This document shows positions 55,712 to 64,000 of a DNA stretch of 64,000 bases, piece by piece. The notes under the pieces are model-generated. The model had not been told where the DNA came from. It did no database searches and worked only from the letters and a program-made list of their open reading frames with translations. This DNA comes from Haliotis asinina (Eukaryota; Mollusca; Gastropoda; Lepetellida; Haliotidae). Positions within the stretch are counted from its first letter, which is position 1; each line of letters opens with the position of its first letter. The stretch is taken from the NCBI RefSeq assembly GCF_037392515.1, contig NC_090292.1, forward strand, positions 47,233,747-47,297,746, in the 5' to 3' direction. The position numbers and the translations under genes were made by a program.

Positions 55712-56030
55712 GATGGGTAAACAAAGTAAGCAGTCTAGACTACCAGTTGTCCGACTTCCATTTCTGTGGAAGTCGCGGGAGCTGAGCGGGCTAGGCGGCT
55801 GACTTTTAGTGCTGGCGATTAGGTGCCTGACTCTGAGGGTGCGGACTCGAATTCAGGAAGGGACTCAACCAAAAATGTACTAGAAGTTGTACTTTACTAA
55901 GAAAGTGAAATCTCAAATATGACATATATTGTATTACCTGTTTCAGCCTCCACGACTGACCCGAGCCCGAACAACACAGTTCCACCAGCGCCAGTGACGA
56001 CACACGACCTACAGGATAGGTGAGAAAACC
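55712..56030 (+). repeat. Tandem unit 1: tRNA-like SINE segment plus Thr/Pro-rich exon
   Basis: Shares with 56244-56535 the sequence GTAAACAAAGTA-CAGTCTAGACTACCAGTTGT, CGACTTCCATTTCTGTG, GTGCTGGCGATT-GGTGCCT and the exon preceded by CCTGTTTCAG. Unit 1 additionally holds GTCGCGGGAGCTGAGCGGGC (A-box-like), which completes a tRNA-like SINE with the B-box-like GACTCGAATTC. Confidence 0.85.
55947..56019 (+). CDS. Candidate Thr/Pro-rich exon, copy 1
   Basis: Flanked by ACCTGTTTCAG and GATAG/GTGAGA. It reads STTDPSPNNTVPPAPVTTHD, rich in Thr, Ser and Pro like an O-glycosylated stalk. It starts in phase 1. It is duplicated at 56439, and the ankyrin remnant at 56151 lies between the two copies. There is no evidence that it is still spliced into a functional mRNA. 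Confidence 0.45.
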
Positions 56031-56150
56031 CAGCAGGTAGGAATCTACCAGCAAGCGCGGTAACCTAGAGGAAGTGAAGCTGGGAACGTTGACATCAACT
56101 AAAGCAGGTGGAACATCAACTATAGAGGAGGACGGTGGAACATAACATCG

Positions 56151-56235
56151 GTGAAGATGGCAGCAGTGAATGGACACAGGGACGTGGTGGAGTTCCTGGT
56201 GGGCAGAGGGGTTGACGTGTCACTGGTGGACAGGC
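56151..56235 (+). pseudogene. Single ankyrin-repeat remnant
   Basis: Reads VKMAAVNGHRDVVEFLVGRG and VDVSLVDR, matching the 'TPxMxAAxxGHKxVVELLVxxGA' repeat type of the exon at 48593. No splice acceptor or further repeats are next to it, and the following bases belong to tandem unit 2. Likely the scar of a second ankyrin gene of the same kind. Confidence 0.65.
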
Positions 56236-56243
56236 GCTGTAAC

Positions 56244-56535
56244 AGATGTGTAAACAAAGTACTCAGTCTAGACTACCAGTTGTCCGACTTCCATTTCTGT
56301 GTGCTGGCGATTCGGTGCCTAACTCTGAGGGTGCGGGATCGAATCCCGGATGGGACTCAACCCCAAAAATACTAGAATTTGTACTTTACTGAGAAAGTGA
56401 AATCCCAAATATGAAAAATGTTGCATTCCCTGTTTCAGCCTCCACGACTGACGCGAGTGAGGATGTGACACCCAGCACGACGGTTCCACCCATGACAGTG
56501 ACGCCACAAGACTCTGATAACCACCGTAGGTGGAA
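56244..56535 (+). repeat. Tandem unit 2: SINE 3' part plus Thr/Pro-rich exon
   Basis: Counterpart of 55712-56030, lacking the A-box half of the SINE but with a better B box (GGATCGAATCCCGG). The two units differ by substitutions and by a deletion of about 45 bp. The duplication is old enough to have diverged. Confidence 0.85.
56439..56525 (+). CDS. Candidate Thr/Pro-rich exon, copy 2
   Basis: Follows CCCTGTTTCAG and ends CCACC/GTAGGT. It is 87 nt long, phase 1 at both ends, so it can be inserted or skipped without shifting the frame. It reads STTDASEDVTPSTTVPPMTV followed by TPQDSDNH. The phase matches the start of the ankyrin exon at 48593. Probably part of the extracellular or linker region of an ankyrin-repeat protein family; inference. 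Confidence 0.5.
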
Positions 56536-56659
56536 AACCCAGCAGCAGCAATTGTGCTGACTCAATCAAGCTGTCAAGTTCAACAAACATCAAACCTCCC
56601 AGGTGGTACACAATATGATGCTACAACTTCTGGCTCTAACAGAATGTTACATATTAAAC

Positions 56660-57060
56660 GGAAGATATACATCTAAAACTAATAAATACATATGAAACAT
56701 TTTAGCTAGAAGGGACAACACAATATACAAATTGGCTATAGATAGGCCAACAACTGAAGGTAGATCACCACACTAGGGGCCATGGGGACTTACAGTGCTT
56801 TAGCTAGCAGCATGGACCCCAGCTGGAATTACCCGTCAGCCGCTGACGATCGTAGTAAATTTAATCAAAATTAAAATGAAAATACTACTTTTAAAATTCC
56901 TGATAAGTTTGAATGTACTTTGAATGATTCAGGATTCACGTAGCATCTCAGGAGGACACTAATTTTACAATACTTCAACCCCTTTGTAGGTTACAGCCAC
57001 TAACAATCTCAGTTACTAATCTAAACTACGAAAAATAAAATATTTAATTCTTCACGCCTA
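56660..57060 (-). mobile_element. 3' UTR fragment of the I-like LINE, lacking its tail
   Basis: The minus strand carries the CTACAAAGGGGTTGAAGTATTG block, the CCTGAGATGCTACGTG block, CCCCATGGCCCCTAGTGTGG and CTTCAGTTGTTGG, but not the terminal hairpin or (TCAC)n end. It is truncated on both sides. Confidence 0.85.
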
Positions 57061-58016
57061 CTTGTTTTTCATTAAATGAACACACACTATAATGCTGATA
57101 ATTTCAGCTTTTTTATCTTAAGATTGGAATCACAAAATCCATATTTCACCAAAAGCCTGATGTTTTAATGATGGTTAATATAACTATCGCCTACTAACTG
57201 AAGTTATTTAATGCCTAAACAGCTGAAACATAGAACTTAATTTAAGCATTAAGTAAATTCTTCAAAAAGATTGAAGAGTGGAAAGATTCAAAATTTACTG
57301 AAATTTTATGTGACAGTCTTTGTGTATTACTGATTGCATCATCCAATCTAATGTACACGATGGCATATGCCATTAACAAAAAATGCATTAGATTAAAATT
57401 CTTTGTATAAATTCCCATACATAATTAAAATCATAACCATTAATACTCTCTTTAAAGTTTTTGGCTTACTGACATAATGCATACGTCTATTTACCAGTGA
57501 ATTATTACTTAAACATCTTTTTATAATAACATTCAATACTGGGGTAATATTTCTCATAGAAATTGTTCTTTTAACCAAACAGAAATATTTACTCTCTTGA
57601 ATGAAAAGTTACCTGTGTGATACATGATTAACTGTTTAATGAACTCAAGATAACTTCATTACCAATTTGATATGCTTGGAATGTACACAGTCACAAACGA
57701 TTTCACCAGTGACATATCTAATGTAATTTTCATTAGGTAGTGCTATGTTCATGAACTAGATTCAAATGTTACGTTACTGGTCTTAATAACTTAGTTATGT
57801 CAGATGATCAATATGTTACATGAGTGTAAAAAATTAAATTTCAGTATAACTGGAATGATAGATTCTTGTCTGCTCGTTAACCCATGTGACGAGTTAATTT
57901 TTATGTAAAGAGTGTCCGGGTTTGCTGTCCACCAGAATATTGTTGTTTTCTCATAAAGAGATGCAGTGAAGGTGGGAAATGATGCCTTAAAGGTGTATAT
58001 CCTTTAAACCCACCAA
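57061..58016. other. AT-rich stretch without a recognisable gene
   Basis: No coding motif on either strand. It may be the remains of the body of the Harbinger-like element downstream of its transposase fragment. Confidence 0.4.
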
Positions 58017-58860
58017 TCATGTAATCAACGAATACATATCCCACAAATAGTGCATCATTATACATATCAGTGTTACCTTCACATAGTCTTCATGGAGTGC
58101 TTCATAGATGACCCTGCAGACTTCAGGAATTAACTGACAGATTATATTTCTTGGCATGCGGTACAAATTCTCTAGTGCCTTGTAGCTACCTGGTAACAAA
58201 GATTTTACATATCTTCTATGTGAACAACAGTTACAAAGGAATGAGTTTAATGCTAAAACTTTGTGAAGCTGTTTTTGCATTCGTCACCATAATCATATTA
58301 TCATCATTATTACTTCAAGAATTTTGATAGATATTTTATGGCACTTCAATATTGAATAGTAGGTAGGCAGGTAGGTAGATTATCTCCCTTAACAAATAGC
58401 ACACGCAATGAATTACTTAAAAGTATTATAATAAAATATTATTTCACGCTATTAACAACAAAGCTCTTTGAACATACTATTATTTTTTCAACTAAGACAT
58501 AAGTAAACGTACCACTTGCGAGGAAACGCAAGGTAATTGCCAGCTTCTCCCCTGCCCATTTAGAGTTCCTCAGTGGGGTTAACTATTTTTCAGTTTCATC
58601 TTGAATTAACTCCAGCAAAAAATGGAAATTTTTCGAAACCATTCTCAGAAAATGACTAAATGTGAGAGGGTCTTCTTGCTCCAGTTCCCGTAAAAGGGAA
58701 CGATATGCACGGGCGGTAGGCCTGCGGAGCACCCATTGTGTAACCTAAACGGATTGGGATTTTCTTTTCCTCTTTTTCTTTTCATTTACCAAATGTACGG
58801 CAGTCAACGCCTGCATCTCCTCCTCGCTTGATGATGGCATTTTACATGAAAACTACGAGA
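58017..58860 (-). pseudogene. PIF/Harbinger-type transposase fragment (HARBI1-like), broken
   Basis: The minus strand has two blocks. About 58842-58508 reads MPSSSEEEMQALTAV, TQWVLRRPTARAYRSLLREL, EDPLTFSHFLRMVSKNFHFLLELIQ, then LTPLRNSKWAGEKLAITLRFLASG. The second, 58200-58060, reads GSYKALENLYRMPRNIICQL and IPEVCRVIYEALHEDYVKV. Both match the N-terminal part of Harbinger DDE transposases; the acidic catalytic residues would come later and are absent. In-frame stops occur after KSQSV and after DETEK. The gap between blocks could be an intron (the second block follows TTACCAG). Not evidently a domesticated gene, because of the stops. Confidence 0.78.
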
Positions 58861-59102
58861 TTATAGCGAGATCCCAAGCCATATCGACTAGTTTGGGTAC
58901 AATTTTCAAATTTACATGTAAATGCTACAAGTTGTTACTACAAGTCGCATCGTGAGAACGGGCCTTAACCTAAATTAGATTTTCGACAAAACTTCTGAAA
59001 TTCGACAAAACTTATTCAATGTGCACCGGTATTGAAGAACCCAGCTGTTACTTGGCAACTGCAATAAGTGTGTATGGAAGTGGGAATCATATTCATGTGA
59101 AG
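58861..59102. other. Short unassigned spacer
   Basis: Contains TTTTCGACAAAACTT twice (58980-59011). No gene seen. Confidence 0.35.
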
Positions 59103-59375
59103 TTAATGCGTATGAATCATTAGATCACTTTTGCTGTTAATTCGCTCTTTTGGGCGGTCACGTAGGTGTGTTATTCGGTTGAACCGATTTTGGGAAGGTA
59201 TGGTGACAATAGGTCTTCCTGATCTTGGTCGGTCATTTGTCGAATTTGTTTGAAGAAATCGATCCCACAATCGAGTTATTGTGCTAGGACGAACGTTGAA
59301 GATCCTTGCCACCTCACTCTTTGATTCGAAAGCTTGCAATCATCGAATTGCCTGATAGGCAGCGTTGAGACGTCC
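59103..59375 (-). pseudogene. N-terminal fragment of a Tc1-like transposase
   Basis: The minus strand reads LNAAYQAIR, a stop, then LQAFESKSEVARIFNVRPSTITRLWDRFLQTNSTNDRPRSGRPIVT. This is the helix-turn-helix and GRPR AT-hook-like region of a Tc1-type transposase. It lacks the catalytic domain. It is not the same family as the copies at 30028 or 54020. Confidence 0.8.
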
Positions 59376-60134
59376 ACTTTTCGTGCACAGTACTGGCAAA
59401 GATCGTGGATGGAATCGTGAGGTTTATTTGGGTCTAGTATATTCAGATGCTGTACTCATGTTTCACACTTGAGAAAAAATCATTGTGCCTTAAAATCGTG
59501 TTCCATGACATCCACGCGCATCATGGAAATCCTGATTGATAAAACCGTTCAAATTCATTTTTTGGTTGCGTTCGGTCAAGCATGACCTTCTAAAACATTC
59601 CAGAAACAATGTGCAACCCTACAAAATGTTTCAGCTTATATTTGTGTACAAAGTTGTAAATATCATTTTTGAATTTCATTTTGAATTTTGTTTGTTTTTG
59701 TTGTTTTATTTTTGAAAAGTGTATTTTGATTTCTTTATAGATTCTCTATTTTTGTTTAACTTAACACGGAGTGTGTTGTTACAATACTCTGTAATGACAC
59801 TGGTTCAGCTCATTATTTAAATAGGGATGGACAGCATGGCTCAGCAAACTTGTGTAATTAGAGAGGACGATGCAATAGAACACTAGACTGTAGATCGCCA
59901 AGAATTCCAATTAAGTATTAATTATCCAAATGGGACAGAAATTATGGAAATGGAACGTTGCTAAAATGTGATCCTGTCTTGAAGGACGCATCATCAGCCA
60001 GGTGTTGACGACTGCACAATATGAATTAGATCTTACATCTACAATATGTATATTTAAAGAGGAAATCGTGAAACCGTTTCCATTGAACACATTTATGTCA
60101 ATTTACACATCAACACAGAAAACAAAATGTGAAT
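59376..60134. other. Stretch without a recognisable gene
   Basis: 59866-59916 matches about 50 bp of the I-like LINE 3' UTR on minus (GAGGACGATGCAATA, TAGATCGCCAA). Otherwise nothing is supported. Confidence 0.45.
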
Positions 60135-60215
60135 TTTGATTAATTACGGACCCGAGCCATATAGCTGACATATTGCTGAGTACAGCATAAATTTACCCTC
60201 ACTCACTCACTCAAG
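60135..60215 (+). mobile_element. 3' end of a second SINE copy
   Basis: GGACCCGAGCCATATAGCTG, CATATTGCTGAGTA and CCTCACTCACTCACTC correspond to the 3' end of the SINE at 55252-55428, with the hairpin degraded. The tRNA-like head was not found. Confidence 0.55.
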
Positions 60216-60625
60216 GATTAACAGATGATCGGGGGTAATGGTAATCGTTGGTCAATGATATAACTGACACTGTACGGGTACGTAAATGTTCTGTAGAGCT
60301 GTTACCTTAGCAAGACCATGTCCATGTAGATTTGTAATGTAAGAAAAGTTAGCCCAACTGTATATGCTCCTAGAGGCACAGTAGGATGAGAGATGGTCAG
60401 AAAAGATATCAACTGTATCCATAACTGAATGATCCAACCTGAGCGTAGATTTGTGACCAAAGCTACATCTAGCTCAGTCATTTAAATGATGAGTAGGTGA
60501 GTTAACATCTAACGTCACATCGGCAATATTGCAGCCATATCGTGACGAGAACATACGTGACAAAAAGATATATATGCATATTATGAAACCCTGTTGACGA
60601 AGGACAGTAAAACCACTAGACTATC

Positions 60626-60868
60626 ACAGTTAGTATTAAAACTAGCGTGGAAACTAGTATCACTACTTGGATAGTACAATATAAAAACAGGCCATAGATC
60701 GCCAACAACAGAGGGTAGATCACCATACCAGCAACCATGACGATCACAGTTAGTATTAAAACTAGCGTGGAAACTTAAAAAAATGATAGTATCACTATTT
60801 GGACAGTACAATATAAAACCAGGCCACAGATCGCCAACAACAGAGGGTGGATCACCATACCAGGGACC
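60626..60868. repeat. 119-bp duplication within the 3' UTR of LINE K
   Basis: CACAGTTAGTATTAAAACTA begins at 60626 and again at 60745. Both copies continue through TACAATATAAAA, GATCGCCAACAACAGAGGGT and ATCACCATACCAG. Confidence 0.9.
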
Positions 60869-61166
60869 ATGGGGACTTACGGTACCTCTGCTACCTGCAT
60901 GGTCCCTGGCTGGAATTACACCATCCCCTCAGCTGTTGGCGACTGTATGCAAGATTAGCCACAAATTAAAATGACACATATTCTACGATTAAAAAAGTGG
61001 AAGATTAAATCTGACTTAAACCGTTTTGGGACTTACGTACCCTCTCAGGAGGACACTAATTTTACGGTACTTCAACCCCCTTGGAGGATACAGCCACTAA
61101 CAGTCTTAGTTGCTAATTCAACTTCCAATCATAAATATTGATCTATTTACAAGTCATGTAATAGGT

Positions 61167-62062
61167 CTATTTTTTTAAAAACGCAATGATTAAATGAGCA
61201 CTAACATTACTAAAAAGATCCTTCATAGTTCTTGATTTAAAATAGCTATCCCTTGTGATGGAATATTCGACACAGTCAAGCAGGACATGCTTGACCGTGA
61301 TTCTTTCATCACAAGGGATGGAAAACGGAGGATCTGCACCTTTAAGCAAATATTGATGTGTATATCGTGTGTGGCCAATACGACATCGTCGCATGATGAC
61401 CTCTTCAAATCTTGACTGACAACCCAAGTAAGTGTAACCAATGTAGGGTTTTATTTCATGTAATTTGTTGATACCTACTTGAGTGTCCCACCTCTTCTGC
61501 ATCAGATCACGGATGTAAGACCTAATGGTAGCTTTATAATCAGTGTAGGGAATAAGAAGTGGTGTCACAGATTGTTTGAGTGCTGTCTTAGCAGCAAGGT
61601 CAGCCAGTGTATTCCCAGAAATGCCCACGTGGTTAGGTAACCAGCAAAAAAAGATGTCGCATTGGCCAGTAGCAAGATCATTATATAATTCAATAATTTC
61701 TATTAAAAGTGGATGTTTGCAAGAAATATTTTAATAGCTTGAAGGCATGAAAGAGAGTCTGAATAGATATTTATATATTGTTTACGTTTAGGGTGTCTCT
61801 GAATATATTTAAGAGCCGTTAGTATGGCGTTTGCTTCAGCTGTAAAAATAGAACTGTTATCTGGCAATCTAGAAGATATTGTTCTGGATCCAATGACAGT
61901 GGCACAAGCCACTGCACCACCGTCTTTGGAACCATCTGTAAATAAGGGTTTGTAATTGCTATGTTTAGTTTTTAATTCATTATATTCTTGTTTATACAGC
62001 AATTCATTAATTTCTGATTTTTTAAATGAAGTTAATGTAAGGTGGACTTGAGGCCTAACCAT
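61167..62062 (-). pseudogene. LINE K ORF2 fragment: RNase H and zinc knuckle
   Basis: 61703-62062 has LFTDGSKDGG, FTAEANAI and IYSDSLSCLQAIK (with an inserted codon in QYINIYSDS). Then a frame break near 61730. 61167-61628 has GISGNTLADLAAKTAL and the knuckle, in which the first Cys context reads SIPCDERITVKHVLLDC, so the first zinc ligand Cys is Ser. Dead. Confidence 0.88.
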
Positions 62063-62153
62063 CTGCCAAGGAGGATAAGAAAGAAGACGGGAGGGAGCTA
62101 TGTTTTTTTCAGCTCAATGCCAGCCAAAGAAAGAAAGGGTTTAATTCTATGCC

Positions 62154-62512
62154 CTAGAGGTGCAAACAGAGAAGATTTCTTGTCATACAAATCCCAAAAA
62201 GTGGATTGAACACACAGTTATATGCAAGGTTAGATGCATTAGAGTATAATTTAGTAATGTATTGTAAGGATAATTTTATACGACGTTGTGTAAGAGATGG
62301 TTCATCGCCCTCAACGTAAAGACTGTCAATAGGTGAAGTTCGGAAAGACCCAAGACAAAGTCTTAGACCTTGGTGGTGGACATAATCTAATAGTTTAAGG
62401 TTGCTTTCGCAGGCTGCACCATATACGAGGGAACCATAATCGAGTTTTGAACGGATCAGTGATCGATATAAGTGTAGGAGGGTAGCTTGATCCCCTCCCC
62501 ACTTTGAGTTGG
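62154..62512 (-). pseudogene. LINE K ORF2 fragment: region between RT and RNase H
   Basis: NSKWGGDQATLLHLYRSLIRSKLDYGSLVYGAACESNLKLL, RTSPIDSLYVEGDEPSLTQRRIKLSLQYITKLYSN, then a break near 62200. The open frame upstream of 62512 is the antisense tail of L and not coding. Confidence 0.88.
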
Positions 62513-64000
62513 AGTGAGTGAGTTCATATTTATCGTCACATCGGCAATATTGCAGCCATATCGTGACGAGAACAAGTAATAATGACATTGTAAAATGAAT
62601 GAATGTAAGAAATTTAAACCCTGTTGACGAAGAACAGTAAAACCACTAGTATATATCACAGACATCCATTTAAGATTAGTAATTAAATATAAAACATTTT
62701 AACTATAGATGACAATACAATGTAAAAATGGGCTATAGACTGCCAACAACTGAAGGTAGATCACCATGCTAAGGACCATGGGGACTTACATTACTTTTGC
62801 TACCTGCATGGACCCTAGCTGGATTTACACCATCCCCTCAGTCGCTAGCAATTTAGACAGATCTAGGCATACATTTAAAATAACAATTATACAATGATTA
62901 AAATAGCAGAGAGTATGAATTTACTTTAAATGTTTGTGGACTTACGTACCCTCTCAGGAGGACAATAATTTTACATTACCTTAACCCCCTCGAGGATACA
63001 GGCACTAACAATCTTAGTTATCAATCTAAACCTCCAAACATAAAATATTTATCTATTTACAAGTCTGATATCAAATCTAATTCTTTTAAAAATGCAAGAA
63101 TTAAACGAGAAGTTATGTTACTAAAAATATCTTTCATAGTTGGTGATTTGAAATATTTATCCCCTGTGATTGAATATTCGACACAGTCAAGCAAGACATG
63201 CTTGACCGTGATGATTTCATCACAAGGGATGCAGAATGGAGGATCCTCACCTTTCAATAAGTATTCATGAGTATATCTCGTATGGCCAATACGATATCGC
63301 CGCATGATGACCTCTTCATATCTGGACTGACATCCCAAGTAGGTATAACCAATATACGGTTTTATTGCATGTAATTTATGAATACCCACTTCTTCTGCAT
63401 CAGTTCACGGATATAAGATTTGATAGTAGCTTTATAATCGGTGTATGGAATAAGAAGTGGTGTCACAGATTTGTTTAGTGCTGCTTTGGCAGCAAGGTCA
63501 GCCACTGTGTTACAAGAAATGCCTACGAGACTGGGTAACCAGCAAAAGACGATGTCGTATTGGCCAGTAGCAAGATCATTATGCAATTCAATAATTTCAA
63601 TTATAAGTGGATGTTTGCAAGAAATATATTTAATAGCTTGAAGACAAGAGAGAGAGTCTGAATAGATTATATACTGTTTATGTTTGGGGTGTCTTTGAAC
63701 ATATTTAACAGTCGTTACTATGGCGTTTGCTTCAGCTGTGAAAATAGAGCTGTTGTGTGGTAATGTAGAAGATATTATTCTGGATCTACTGACAGCGGCA
63801 CAAGCTACTGCGCCACCGTCCTTGGAACCATCTGTAAATAAGGATTTATAATTGCTATATTTATGCTTTAAGGTATTATATTCGTGTTTATATTGTAATT
63901 CATTAGTTTCTGACTTCTTAAACTGTGTAAGAGTTAAATCAACTTGTGGCCGCATTAGTTGCCAAGGAGAAGAAGAAAGCAACCGCGAAGGAGAGGTAGT
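62513..64000 (-). mobile_element. LINE copy L, I-like element running off the right edge
   Basis: Minus strand: 3' UTR and (TCAC)n end at 62513, with hairpin CGTCAC...GTGACG, then the ORF2 C-terminus. Its 5' part lies beyond the window. It shares the CDEIITVKHVLLDC variant with copy C, so C and L belong to one subfamily. Confidence 0.92.
63057..63982 (-). pseudogene. LINE L ORF2 fragment: linker, RNase H and zinc knuckle
   Basis: 63362-63982 carries LFTDGSKDGG, FTAEANAI, YSDSLSCLQAIK and GISCNTVADLAAK. The reading shifts near 63385, where 13 bp are missing between two CCCACTT words (copy C has CCCACTTGGATGTCCCACTT). 63057-63389 then holds the knuckle CIPCDEIITVKHVLLDC and the natural stop. 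The 13-bp loss kills the ORF. Confidence 0.9.

Larger units (their letters stand above)
60490..62512 (-). mobile_element. LINE copy K, I-like element interrupted at its 5' side
   Basis: Minus strand from NSKWGGDQATLLHLYRSL after the RT (62512) to the (TCAC)n-like end at 60490. At 62512 it passes without spacer into the tail of copy L, so K is either truncated there or split by the insertion of L. The 3' UTR has an internal tandem duplication at 60626-60868. Confidence 0.9.

Noticed and set aside
55760..55870. Functional tRNA gene with a long variable arm
   Set aside because: The A- and B-box-like sequences are embedded in a repeated unit, the arms do not pair cleanly, and the downstream copy lacks half of it. 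Better read as a tRNA-derived SINE.
58017..58860. Domesticated HARBI1 host gene
   Set aside because: Two in-frame stops and no catalytic domain downstream.

Overview
The window looks like repeat-dense nuclear DNA from a gastropod mollusc, most likely a vetigastropod of the abalone (Haliotis) type. This is inferred from the (GTGA)n-tailed LINE and SINE families with the GCAATATTGC core, from Tc1- and Harbinger-like relics, and from intron-split coding with AT-rich non-coding sequence. It holds no bacterial-style operons, rRNA, CRISPR or phage genes. Almost all of the coding signal is transposon-derived.

Layout. 1-2838: a 38-bp satellite with higher-order organisation that runs off the left edge. 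2855-4868: pieces of the main LINE family. 6819-28869: a cluster of four LINE copies. These are B (+, 6819-12207), C (-, 12208-17953), D (-, 18016-20446) and E (-, 22778-28869), with relics of a second, L1/Tx1-like LINE between D and E. B and E are near-identical and inverted. E is full length and flanked by a perfect 12-bp target-site duplication. 29392-29456: a (GT)n microsatellite. 30028-31035: a dead Tc1 transposase. 34060-35225: a CpG-rich tandem repeat of about 200 bp. 36002-41686: two head-to-head truncated LINE copies, F (-) and G (+). 41690-42061: a type-B DNA polymerase relic of Polinton-like character. 44715-49620: the best host-gene candidate, a small Cys-rich exon and a large exon of ten ankyrin repeats, whose intron carries LINE copy H. 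49990-51525: more LINE relics. 51566-53517: three unrelated minisatellites. 54020-56535: a Tc1 relic, a tRNA-derived SINE and a tandemly duplicated Thr/Pro-rich exon with an ankyrin remnant. 58017-59375: Harbinger and Tc1 relics. 60490-64000: LINE copies K and L, with L apparently nested in K.

The main LINE is an I-superfamily-like (Nimbus-like) element. ORF1 has an RNA-binding region and three zinc knuckles. ORF2 has, in order, an APE endonuclease, a reverse transcriptase (RT; FVDD active site), an RNase H and a C-terminal CCHC knuckle. It ends in a 3' UTR with a conserved hairpin and a (TCAC)n tail. No copy here has both ORFs fully open; E is closest. The most interesting leads are the 3' hairpin shared by LINE and SINE with compensatory changes, the B/E inverted pair, the higher-order satellite, and the ankyrin locus with phase-1 exons and a second, shattered copy of related exons 7 kb away.
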